From NCBI RefSeq assembly GCF_028583425.1, contig NC_072792.1, forward strand, positions 160,462,676-160,526,675: DNA of 64,000 bases. Reading direction: 5' to 3'. Positions 58,201 through 64,000 of the stretch are shown here, in pieces. Under the pieces are notes generated by a model. The model did no database searches and was not told the DNA's origin. It saw only the letters and a program-made list of their open reading frames with translations. A program made the position numbers and the translations under genes. The stretch comes from Eublepharis macularius (taxonomy: Eukaryota > Chordata > Lepidosauria > Squamata > Eublepharidae). The stretch's first letter is position 1, and every line of letters begins with the position of its first letter.

Positions 58201-61125
58201 TTCAAATCATTGGGGGGGGGGCAATAATTCAGAAGAAATAGTTTCTTTTGCCATATCTGGCACAGAAATGCAACGTTTCATCTGCATTTAAATGAAACAT
58301 TGAAGGGCAACTAGGAAAGCTTGGCTTTGTCTCTGGGAAGTAACCTCCCTTTTATAACAGGGGAAAACATAAGCAAAGTGAGGGGGGAGCCCCAACTAAA
58401 CCTCAACAGGCCATCTGTATTATAATCAGAAAAATGAGACCAAGCCGCTAACGGATTCTGAGGGCCAAGCTACAAGTGACAAATGACACTTGAACGGCAA
58501 GTGGATTGAGTGGAGCGCAAGTGGAGGGCAAGTGAACAGGGAGAAATACACTTGCCGTTCAAGTGTCATTCGTCACTTGTAGCTTGGCCCTCAGAGTATC
58601 CCCCCCAAGCTTTCTTTCCTTGGCTGTTATCACTTTGTAGGCACCAAAACAACAGCCACACCAAAAAAAAATTCAGTCTTCTCTTTAAAATAAAACCAGC
58701 TATTTCCCAGATACAGATGTTCTCACAGCAAGATACGTTTCATGCAAATGCATATCAGGATATCTGACGGGAGTTGTGACTCATGAAAGCTCATATTTTA
58801 ATAGACGTTGTTCATCTTTAAGGTGCCACCAGACTTTTATTTTATGAAATGTGCAAATGACAGCCTAAGGCCTGGTTCACACATGCGGTGGAATGAGGTG
58901 TCAAAGACCAGGGAGGGACCACAGAAGGGACTGCATAACTTTGGCCTGCAGGAGGAGGATCACATTTTGGAAAAAACAAACAGGAGTCTAGTGGCACCTT
59001 AAAGACTAAGAAAAGTTTATTCCAGCATAAACTATTGTGTACTAGTGCCCGCTTCATCAGATTCAATGTAGTGGGTGTTTATTAGGCAGACATTTACATA
59101 CAAAGTACACCCGTTTGGTGTAGTGGTTAAGAGCGGCAGGACTCTTAATCTGGAGAGCCAGGTTTGATTCCCCACTCCTCCGCTTGAAGCCAGCTGCGTG
59201 ACCTTGGGTCAGACACAGCTCTTCGGAGATCTCTCAGCCCCACCCACCTCACAGGGTGACTGTCGTGAGGATAATAACACACTTTGTAAACTGCTCTAAG
59301 TGGGCATTAAGTTGTCTTGAAGGGTGGTATATAAATCTATCATCATCATCATACAGGATTAAGGAGATGTACATTGCAGGAAGGCACAAAATGAACTCTA
59401 GCAGTGCAATCCTATGCAAAATTGCACCATTCTACACCCAATGACTTCAATGAATTTACCAGGGTGTCATTCTCTTTAGGATTACACTGCAAGTCACCAC
59501 TGTCAGCAAAAAAAAGGGAGGGCAGTAAGGGGAGAGACTGGAGCATGAAACTGCTTCTTAACACCCTATCTTTGCCACCCTCCCCAGGGTTGAAGAAAGC
59601 TTTTGGCTTCCTTCACTATTATATGTGTTTGCTAACTGAGTATTAACTGGCTGGAGATGGACAATTACCGCTATTATGAATGGTCTGGGTAATTTACTTG
59701 ATTATATATGAATTTTACATAACTGTATCTCACCCCATACTTCCTGTGTTTCACAGTTCCCTGATTCAGCATTTTTAAAAAACCTCACACAAATATGTCT
59801 GCTCATGTAGAGCCCACTACATTGCATCTGAGGAAGTGAACCGTAGTCCACAAAAGCTTATGCTGGAATAAAATGTTAATGCTGCCAGATTCCTGTTTGT
59901 TTTGTGCTGCAGTGGATTAATGCAGCAGCAGCTCCTTTGGAACTGAATTTTGGAATGCTTCCAAAACTCCTTGCAAAAGAACAACTAGTCCAGCCAATCC
60001 TATGACAGACCATGACAAGTTAACACTCCCTCTAGGCAGAGATGTGGCTGCAGATCCTAAAACACTTGTGTGTTTTTTGTTCATTCCAGCATGTTTCAAA
60101 TGGCTAAGATAGATACGTGGGCAAGAAGCCCCGTGAAACTTCTTGAGGGCTTAGAAATTTGAGGGGGGCTTATTTGTAAGACTGCTTAATCTGTTAATAC
60201 TAGAGATGGGCACAAACCAGGAAAAAACCCCGAACCATGCGGTTCATGGTTTGTCACGTTTCACGAACCACGAATTTTCATGAACCTGTCCCGGTTCACG
60301 AACCGGTTCATTTGGTTCGTGAAAACATCCCCTCCAGGCCAGCAAATAGTCACTTCGGGGTCAGCAGACGGTCTGCAGAAAGCCCACCCCCCATTGCCTA
60401 GGAAACTGATTGATCGGCGCCAAGCTGTCTGCAGTGACAAACCGAAAAATGAACCAAATGAATCGGCCTAAAGTTCGTGACAGTTCATCAGAAATGGGCT
60501 CTGACAAACTGCTGGTTCGTGAACCATGAACCGACTCAGTTCGTGCCGAACTTTGGTTCGTATTTCGGTTCATGCCCATCTCTAGTTAATACCAATGGGA
60601 AGACAATTGGAATAATATGAGACAGAAAACTATGTCATAAACAGACTTTTACTTACCTTATTTTTTGAACTCCTCAGAGATGTTTCTGTCAAGAAAACAT
60701 TTTGAAACATGTTGAGGATTTTAAGATTTGATTTTATTTATAAAATGTATATGCTGCCTCTACAGAGAACACAGCATAAAAATGGTTAAAAACTACAAAA
60801 AAAGTTAAGAGCATAAAAACAGCGCAAAACATTTAGTAAATGATTCTCATAAAGCACAGTTTTCAGGTTAACAAAGACAAAATAATATTATAGTGTACGT
60901 AGGTGGGAGGAGAATAAAACAGCTGTGACTCTCAACAAAAATTAAGGCAAAAATCAAGGGCTGCTTGGCAATCCCTTACCAATTTTCATAGTCCTGCCAG
61001 CTCCAGGCTTTGTGCTGTAGCAGATCCGTTGTAACTCACACCGTCCTGTTAGTTTCCTCACTACAAATTTCAGGCAACGCCACAAGCACTTGCAATAGAA
61101 GTAGAGGCACACCTGGACGAGCATC
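34903..61125 (-). CDS. ELMOD1: ELMO domain-containing protein 1, ten coding exons, first codons missing
   Basis: ELMOD proteins are GTPase-activating proteins for ARF-family small GTPases (the ELMOD1 GAP acts on ARL2 and ARFs, in trafficking and hair-cell function). Ten exons on the - strand, at 60980-61125, 60657-60685, 56822-56919, 53181-53310, 48719-48852, 48136-48204, 47851-47874, 44461-44511, 42588-42721 and 34903-35075, join without any frame break. They give 328 codons and a TAG stop. All introns start GT and end AG with matching phases. The family member has 334 residues, so six N-terminal codons are lacking. The exon at 60980-61125 starts in a split codon just before an internal Met, so a short upstream exon is expected beyond the window. 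The diagnostic WCEIGFQGDDPKTDFRG motif is intact. The C-terminus NPDMALCPHFAASESLINL identifies ELMOD1, not ELMOD2 or ELMOD3. Confidence 0.97.
35270..37210 (-). mobile_element. APE-type LINE, truncated, endonuclease end and reverse transcriptase
   Basis: Read on -, 37210-36830 encodes the end of an AP endonuclease (NGSTHGNYPGKF, RPSMTDYMLVNGPF, then DEDHFPLLVHI, equivalent to the catalytic SDH box). 36592-36140 encodes the RT start with LKAGKAPGVDFIPPEFLK. 36160-35890, in a shifted frame, encodes RPITLLSVISKLYASRLLDK and KQAGFREGRCSTDHCM. Frameshifts and a large internal deletion separate this from a 3' end at 35270-35560 shared with 5195, 26703 and 40800. That sharing suggests all are one family. 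The clade is not resolved. It has decayed. Confidence 0.85.
37440..37560 (+). mobile_element. Degenerate family 2 (ribozyme-type) repeat
   Basis: TTGATGAAGGGGAGCTTGAC then CTCAAAAGCTTATACTCTGG keeps the order of the hammerhead segment but the core is mutated (TTGATGA, CAAA). Confidence 0.5.
37748..37952 (-). mobile_element. tRNA-Ala-type SINE, reversed
   Basis: Read on -, AGCTCAGTGGGAGAACATC (box A) and GAGTTCAGTCCCCCTGGC (box B) are followed by GGAGATGATACCGACC and CTGACCCATTAGAAGGCAGC. The tRNA-like part has lost canonical pairing, so it is a SINE, not a tRNA gene. Confidence 0.8.
38240..38465 (+). mobile_element. Sauria-type SINE
   Basis: GGGTTCCATCTCCCCATTC, GACTGGGTGACCTTGGTC and CTACTTCACAGGATTGCCGC follow the SINE order. 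The tail ends in a purine-rich GGAAGGGAAGGGG. Diverged. Confidence 0.65.
38775..38900 (-). mobile_element. Sauria-type SINE fragment, reversed
   Basis: TATACTCTGCCTTTCTCCCT, GATGGGGATCCAAAGTG and CACAACAACCACCCTGTGAA are the reversed tail and middle. Confidence 0.7.
39440..40090. mobile_element. hAT-like element fragment with inverted modules
   Basis: CAAGTTTCATGAAGATTGG (about 39607) and CAAGTTTCAGAGAGATTGG (about 39806) are direct modules. CTCCTTGAAACTTGGGGG (39950) is the inverse. CCATTGTTTCCAATGGGAA and CCATAGGGAATAATGG flank them. The same modules occur at 9700-10003 and 43043-43925. Termini are lost. Confidence 0.6.
40800..41270 (-). mobile_element. LINE 3' end split by a palindromic insertion
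   Basis: 40815-41006 matches the 3' end at 35290 and 5230 (CTCACTGAGCCTCAAGGCGG, CCAATACAGAGTTGAAGAAA). It resumes after 41247. The interruption is the 41007-41234 element with its duplication. Confidence 0.75.
41007..41234. mobile_element. Palindromic Penelope-like insertion, family 1, copy C
   Basis: A perfect 12-bp duplication, AATTCTAGGACT (40995-41006 and 41235-41246). The left arm starts GTATTGTCGAAGGC. The arms are about 100 bp and the right arm ends CCCACAACAACC. On +, CCT-CTGAAGA (41141-41150), stem II GCCAGC/GCTGGC (41152-41157, 41165-41170), GAAA (41171-41174), TGTC and AGG (41179-41181) make a full hammerhead-like core, with cleavage predicted after 41178. Confidence 0.9.
42588..42721 (-). 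CDS. ELMOD1: ELMOD1 coding exon, residues 233-278
   Basis: It encodes YSFAIVGINITDLAYNLLVS, then GALKTHFYNVAPEAPTLSHF and QQTF, with a split Gly before and a split Cys (T/GC) after. This is the most conserved C-terminal half of the ELMO domain. The acceptor is TTTCTTGCAG and the donor GTAAGT. Confidence 0.97.
43043..43925. mobile_element. hAT-like element (TAGGGGTGTGCA family) with long inverted repeat
   Basis: It begins TAGGGGTGTGCACC. The left half (CCATTGTTTCCTATGGG, CAAGTTTCATTAAGATTGG) is mirrored by the right half (CTTCATGAAACTTGGAGAG, TTTCCCCACAGGACACAATGG). A (GT)n microsatellite lies inside. The right terminus is not preserved. Confidence 0.65.
43234..43276 (+). repeat. (GT)n microsatellite
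   Basis: About 21 GT units inside the hAT-like element, one strand giving a Val-Cys open frame. Confidence 0.95.
44461..44511 (-). CDS. ELMOD1: ELMOD1 coding exon, residues 216-233
   Basis: It encodes KCSKAEWEKKKFDKAI between a split Ser and a split Gly codon. SKAEWEKK..DKAIG is a conserved ELMO-domain block. The acceptor is TTTTTCAG and the donor GTAAGC. The residue after the first Lys is Cys where mammals have Phe. Confidence 0.94.
44512..47850 (-). other. ELMOD1 intron, no recognisable repeat
   Basis: The sequence is unique-looking and largely AT-rich. A more GC-balanced part at 46250-47520 gives chance open frames of 110-190 codons on both strands, with no recognisable domain. The microexon at 47851-47874 borders it. 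Nothing else is supportable here. Confidence 0.5.
47851..47874 (-). CDS. ELMOD1: ELMOD1 24-nt microexon, residues 208-216
   Basis: Only 24 nt, encoding EVTKEDL between two split codons (Arg before, Ser after). It is needed to join the flanking exons in the family order ...PK-R-(D/E)(I/V)TKE-... and both phases match. The acceptor is preceded by a long pyrimidine tract (47880-47910, read on the - strand) and the donor is GTATTC. Length divisible by three means skipping would remove eight residues and keep the frame. Confidence 0.88.
48136..48204 (-). CDS. ELMOD1: ELMOD1 coding exon, residues 186-208
   Basis: It encodes YLAERDASAAQQILSDSLQP then KY, ending in a split Arg codon (AG/G). The acceptor is TTTTCCCCGATAG and the donor GTAACT. 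It is part of the ELMO domain. It does not appear as a simple ORF because it is only 69 nt. Confidence 0.93.
48719..48852 (-). CDS. ELMOD1: ELMOD1 coding exon with GAP motif, residues 141-185
   Basis: This exon carries the ELMOD GAP signature W..xGFQGxDPxTDFRGxG, seen as WCEIGFQGDDPKTDFRGMG. The Arg of FRG is residue 174 when six missing N-terminal codons are assumed, the position of the catalytic arginine in the family. The exon ends in a split Leu codon (TT/G). The acceptor is TTCTGTAG and the donor GTAAGTAT. Confidence 0.97.
51590..51682 (+). mobile_element. Family 2 (ribozyme-type) repeat, core mutated
   Basis: GCAT-CTGACTA, a perfect stem II (AGAGAGC/GCTCTC), GAGA, GCTT-ATGC, then AATAAAGTTGGTTAGTC and GGTGCTACTGGACTC. 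Two core substitutions (CTGACTA and GAGA) should abolish cleavage. Confidence 0.75.
51811..52475. mobile_element. Non-autonomous hAT element (TAGAGATGGGCA family) with a hairpin cluster
   Basis: Ends TAGAGATGGGCACAAA and TTCGTGCCTATGTCTA. The 8-bp duplication is ATCTTAAC (51803-51810) versus ATCTGAAC (52476-52483). The interior (51960-52310) alternates direct and inverted copies of a unit containing CTGTGAAACTGACAGCCC and CTTTCTCCTGCTGCC, forming at least three strong hairpins. No transposase. Confidence 0.88.
53181..53310 (-). CDS. ELMOD1: ELMOD1 coding exon, residues 97-140
   Basis: It encodes LGVSLQACLLQIVGYRNLIA, then EVEKLRREPYDSEDPRHEEM and LLK. This leads into the ELMO domain. The acceptor is CCCGCCAG and the donor GTAAGT. 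Relative to mammals the visible changes are conservative. Confidence 0.97.
54010..54566 (+). mobile_element. Bov-B (RTE) LINE, 3' part
   Basis: A frame to 54476 encodes the C-terminal part of RTE ORF2: KVFPIPMYGCENWTVKKADR, WCWRRVLRIPW, YFNHIMRRQGSLKKSVMLGK and RKRGRPKMKWFD. The 3' tail GGGTTGCCATAGGTTGGAGG then CGATGGCACATAACA is the Bov-B end. 5'-truncated. The N-terminal Met-Gly-Trp of the open frame is flanking sequence. Confidence 0.92.
56625..56700 (+). mobile_element. Sauria-type SINE fragment
   Basis: AACCCACCTCACAGGGTGG then GGAGGATAAAATGGAGGAGG is the conserved SINE middle. Both ends are missing. Confidence 0.55.
56822..56919 (-). CDS. ELMOD1: ELMOD1 coding exon, residues 65-97
   Basis: It encodes LLQSSISVHPDAIEKT followed by IDAIMDLKRINPDVNP, and ends inside a Gln codon (CA/G). 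The acceptor is a T-rich tract ending TTCCAG and the donor is GTAAGT. The split codon is completed by the G that opens the next exon at 53310. Confidence 0.96.
58462..58590. mobile_element. Palindromic MITE (GGGCCAAGCTACAAGTGAC family), copy 2
   Basis: Ends GGGCCAAGCTACAAGTGAC and GTCACTTGTAGCTTGGCCC, extendable to CTGAG...CTCAG (58459-58593). Inverted GACACTTGAACGGCAAGTG arms surround GGAGCGCAAGTGGAGG. It aligns, inverted, with 15805-15934. Confidence 0.88.
58748..58845 (+). mobile_element. Family 2 (ribozyme-type) repeat
   Basis: ATAT-CTGACGG, stem II GAGT/ACTC, GAAA, GCTC-ATAT, then AATAGACGTTGTTCATC and AAGGTGCCACCAGAC. The stem I sequence differs from other copies but still pairs (ATAT with ATAT). 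One core base is altered (CTGACGG). Confidence 0.65.
58975..59090 (-). mobile_element. Family 2 (ribozyme-type) repeat, reversed
   Basis: Read on -, CCACTACATTGAATCTGATG then AAGCGGGCACTAGTACAC and TTTATGCTGGAATAAAC, ending AAGGTGCCACTAGACTCC. It has an intact CTGATGA, but the GAAA is lost. Confidence 0.7.
59111..59353 (+). mobile_element. tRNA-derived SINE with (CAT)n tail
   Basis: TTTGGTGTAGTGGTTAAGAG (box A) and GGTTTGATTCCCC (box B), then CCCACCTCACAGGGTGACTG, GGTGGTATATAAATC and CATCATCATCAT. Sister copy of 22518-22797. Confidence 0.92.
59402..59489. mobile_element. 88-bp hairpin MITE, second copy
   Basis: Ends CAGTGCAATCCTATGCA and TAGGATTACACTG, same centre and size as 6037-6124. Confidence 0.75.
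59803..59915 (+). mobile_element. Family 2 (ribozyme-type) repeat
   Basis: GCAT-CTGAGGA, then AGTGAACCGTAGTCCAC, AAAAGCTT-ATGC and GGAATAAAATGTTAATG. The first base of GAAA is changed to A. Together with 58975-59090 it forms a wide inverted pair. Confidence 0.68.
60201..60584. mobile_element. Non-autonomous hAT element (TAGAGATGGGCA family)
   Basis: Ends TAGAGATGGGCACAAACC and CATGCCCATCTCTA with a perfect 8-bp duplication GTTAATAC (60193-60200 and 60585-60592). The interior holds many GGTTCATGGTT/CACGAACC-type inverted segments. Same termini as 51811-52475 but a different interior. Confidence 0.93.
60657..60685 (-). CDS. ELMOD1: ELMOD1 29-nt microexon, residues 55-64
   Basis: It encodes the rest of a Glu codon, then TSLRSSKNK, matching the ETSLR..SK.K linker of ELMOD1. 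The acceptor ends CTGTTC... read as GACAG (60686-60690, - strand) and the donor is GTAAGT. At 29 nt it is not a multiple of three, so it must be constitutive or skipping would break the frame. Confidence 0.93.
60980..61125 (-). CDS. ELMOD1: ELMOD1 coding exon, residues 7-54
   Basis: This exon encodes the hydrophobic/basic N-terminal segment, from MLVQVCLYFYCK to GAGRTMKI. The acceptor is TTATCTTTGGCAG at 61126-61138 on the - strand and the donor is GTAAGG just below 60980. The exon opens with one base (G) completing the last codon of a preceding exon. Translation could start at this exon's first Met only if transcription began here. The open phase argues instead for an upstream coding exon not seen in the remaining 2.9 kb. 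Confidence 0.95.
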
Positions 61126-64000
61126 CTGCCAAAGATAATCCGTGAAGTGAGAATTCAAGCCAATACTCAGGAGAGTCTTTAGGAGGAAAAATCCTTCTTT
61201 CAGTATCTTTGAAGAATACTTTTAGTGCCTCATTCTACGGGGCTTACTTTCAAGAGAATGACTTTTTAATTCTGGGTGTGTAAAAAAATAAGTTTCTTTT
61301 GGCAAAACAAAAAGTGCCGTCTACTGTCTTGGAAAAGAGGAGTGATTTTTTAAATGCTTAAGGCTTGTGCAATTGGGAATTTTAAAAAGTGATGATTCCC
61401 ATGTAACATGGGAATGAAGGCTGGCTTAAACACTACAAGGTTGCAGATGCTAAGGGGATTTTGCAGTTGCTTTTCTAAACAAGAACACATTGTGGAGGAA
61501 GAGAGGAAGCATGTGTCTCTCAGGAGACTTTGGACGTCTCAGAACCTGTCTTTTGTAATAAAGCAGGCTAGCTTGAGGAAGAGACTGTAGTTATCTCAAA
61601 GCCCCAATTTCTGAGGGAATCTAGAGAAAGATTTACATTTTCTGAGAGGAGCTCACAATTACAGTATGAGAATCTTGAGGTTGAGGGAAAACCAATCTTC
61701 ACCTCAAGAATACAAACTTTACCGCTTACTGCTCTTTACACTCCTACATTATCAATTGTAACCTCTTAAATTAAAGGGCCCAGCAAAACTTTGTTACACC
61801 TGTAAATTGTTTCTATCTGCTTTTCGGAACCATCTTATTCCCTTATCCCTGGAACTAAATAAAAGTTGGTGTTATTTTTCTCTCCTCCTTATGGGTGCTG
61901 AACTTATTGCCTTCAGAAGCCACTTGGGTAAAGTTTGTCAGGTAGAGAGTTGGAGTGGAAACCACACAGGTTGAGCTTCACACCATACTACCTCAGTTTC
62001 AGCATCATTTTAAGACCCCAACCTTTCATGAATGTAAAATGTTGTGGCTTGAGGGCAGATCAAAGTGTAGGGAGCTACCTGGGACTGTGTGCACTTAGAC
62101 TTCAGACTTTTCTTCAGGTACAGAAGGGAACAGGGCTATGCCACATCAACTTCTGTGAACTGGATGGCATGGTGAAGTCTCTGGATAAGTCAAGCCCAAT
62201 ATCAATAGTAGGAGCCTGGCTTTTTATCTTTTACCTGATAAGGAGAAAAAATGTTTTGCTATACTACATATTCCCACTCTGATCCTAGCTCTGGTTTCAA
62301 GCGCAAGCACTCAGCTCCATTATCCAGGGACCCTAGTGGGAAAATACAAGCAGCAGGTTCTCGATTTTGAGCATTGTTGCCCACATTACAGCTGAGGGGC
62401 CTAACTCAGATAATACCAACTGCTCTCTTCCTCTTTTTGCAAAGATAGCCAAAAGAGGAGATGACGGATAGATGCCAAGTTGCTTCCTTGATGGAAAAGC
62501 TTGTGAGAGAAGGGTGAGCAACAGGTCTATTCAATTTGGTTAGAAGCATTTCCTTAGTCCTTCCCATAAAGAGCTTCAGTCAATTCCTAAGTCAGCAGGT
62601 CTGGGAATGAACTTAGAACAGGGTCTTTGGGGTCAAGCAAGTGCCCTTGAATGAAATCTCTCCTGGGGGTGGTCTGAATCACACATTTAACGTGTTCTTG
62701 TTTAGCTGAAGCAGAAGAACAGCACCACATAAAAGGACATTCTCCTGAAAAAACAAAGTGCAAAAACCCAAAGAGACACAAAACTGTGCCAACTCCAGGG
62801 CTCATTTCAAGGGGGAACGTGCAGAAACGCAGCTCTGGCAGTTCCCCAAAGAGGCCACATGTCAGGTAGCCCCGCCCACCTGACTCAGCCATTTTGGCCC
62901 CCTTTTCAGCCCCTTTTTGCCATTTTGGGCCCAATTTTGGCCCTGAATGACCAGGATGGGGTCCAAAGCAGCCAGGATAGGTGATGTCAGGAGGTGAGGC
63001 ATATGCAAATCAGTTATGCCAATGACACATTTCCGGTGATGTCAAGGACGTGGCATATGCTAATGTGTTATGCTAATAAGTTCCTCCAGCTCTTTTTCTA
63101 TGAAATTACCCCTGGCCGACTATTCCCAAGCACCAATGATATGCCCACCCTGTGTGCAGGGCACAAAGATACACCTCAGATGCTGACACAATAAGGCTTG
63201 TATAGGGAAAATATGTAGAAGTGTGGAATACCTAGTGAATGGAAGAATGAAAGTGAGGGATGTTTGATTTTTGATATTCGGACTCTATAACCCACAATGT
63301 CAACACAGCTTAAATGCCCTGACCTCAGAGAATGTCAACAACCAGGACACCTTCACAGAACACATTCAAATGAAGCTGACACCTTTGGGGTGCAACCTTT
63401 TCTAAAAAGGGTTGCAACATTTAATGTATTAATTTAACTATCTTATCAACTAAAATGTGTCCCCTGAATAACCAGCTAACTTAAAAAAAAATACTCAATT
63501 GTTGTAAATACAGCTACACAAAGCACCGACAGCCCCTGCCACCACAGAAGAGGCATTCTCCCTTCTCTTTCTCACAGGAGAGAATTCCTCTTAAGATGGT
63601 GCCTGCTGAAACACATACACACATCATCTTTTCTGTCAAAACCGTGGCTTTGTTCATATGTAAATTAATTGAATAACCAATTCAAACTCATGCAAAAAGG
63701 AAGTTTCTTTAATCAGCTTTTTTCCTTTCTTCCAGAAAGTCTGTGCCTTTAACAGTAGTATAAAGCCACACCTTTTGAATTTGTTCGAGTTTCCGTTTTC
63801 AAGGCACCAAGTCTTTGACAGGAGAATAAGATGATGGGAAAGAAGGTGAAAGGAAGTGGCAAGAGTCATACCCCTGCTACCTCAAAAGCCTGAAAAAGAA
63901 AAAGTTGGCAGGGTATTCTAATGTACATCATGAATTCTTCACTGCCACTCTTCAGACCTGCACACGTGAAGCTCCCACACAGCAACTTTTCATAAACTCC
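61126..64000. other. Upstream part of ELMOD1, first intron expected; one hAT-type MITE
   Basis: I searched on the - strand for an exon ending in a Met-Lys-His-Phe-Leu-Arg type peptide with a GT donor and did not find one. Apart from the MITE at 62796-63114 the stretch is AT-rich and featureless to me. Confidence 0.4.
62796..63114 (-). mobile_element. hAT-type MITE (CAGGGGTCATTTCGTAG family)
   Basis: Ends CAGGGCTCATTTCAAGGG and ATGAAATTACCCCTG. The flanking octamers GCCAACTC and GCCGACTA agree at six positions. It is shorter in the middle than 23436-23869. Confidence 0.8.

Larger units (their letters stand above)
56920..60656 (-). other. ELMOD1 intron with MITE, SINE and ribozyme-family copies
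   Basis: 56990-58440 shows no recognisable feature. 58462-58590 is a palindromic MITE. Three ribozyme-family pieces lie at 58748-58845, 58975-59090 and 59803-59915. A tRNA-headed SINE spans 59111-59353, a short hairpin MITE 59402-59489 and a hAT element 60201-60584. Confidence 0.65.

Noticed and set aside
63650-63990. First ELMOD1 coding exon
   Set aside because: Candidate ATG codons on the - strand (for example near 63993) give peptides unlike the ELMOD1 N-terminus and lack a donor in the needed phase.

Overview
This window is eukaryotic, from a squamate reptile, most likely a lizard. The evidence is the mix of repeats: CR1, L1 and Bov-B (RTE) LINE remnants, tRNA-headed Sauria-type SINEs, a 5S rRNA-derived SINE, Penelope-like insertions, and several families of small hAT-type elements with 8-bp target duplications. 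There are no operons or bacterial signals. The species cannot be fixed from the sequence alone.

Two host genes are readable and they converge. Sarcolipin (SLN) lies on the + strand. Its whole 32-codon reading frame is in one exon (21422-21520), with an acceptor at 21324/21325, a polyadenylation signal at 21935, and a tentative non-coding first exon near 16.7-16.9 kb. ELMOD1 lies on the - strand from about 61.1 kb down to 34.9 kb. Ten coding exons, all with GT/AG borders and matching phases, join into 328 codons. Only the first few codons (expected six) are missing and probably lie beyond the right edge. The ELMO-domain catalytic arginine falls at residue 174 when those six are counted, as in the known protein. 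SLN and ELMOD1 are also convergent neighbours in mammals, so the synteny supports both calls.

Layout: 1-16.7 kb is intergenic and repeat-rich (two L1 remnants, a CR1 with a readable reverse transcriptase, hairpin MITEs, a palindromic Penelope-like insertion, an LTR candidate). 16.7-22 kb is SLN. 22-33.4 kb is the SLN-ELMOD1 intergenic region. 33.4-61.1 kb is ELMOD1, with a probable 1.5-kb 3' UTR and large introns carrying LINE, hAT, SINE and palindromic insertions. 61.1-64 kb is the first ELMOD1 intron or upstream region.

The most interesting non-genic signal is a set of palindromic insertions (10250-10463, 19501-19779, 28904-29006, 41007-41234). Each is flanked by a perfect 12-13 bp target duplication. 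Each is an inverted dimer in which one arm lacks the last 30-45 nt of the other. Two unrelated sequence families follow this rule, and both encode minimal hammerhead-ribozyme-like cores. This fits Penelope-like retroelements, but the asymmetry and the perfect palindromes deserve direct study.
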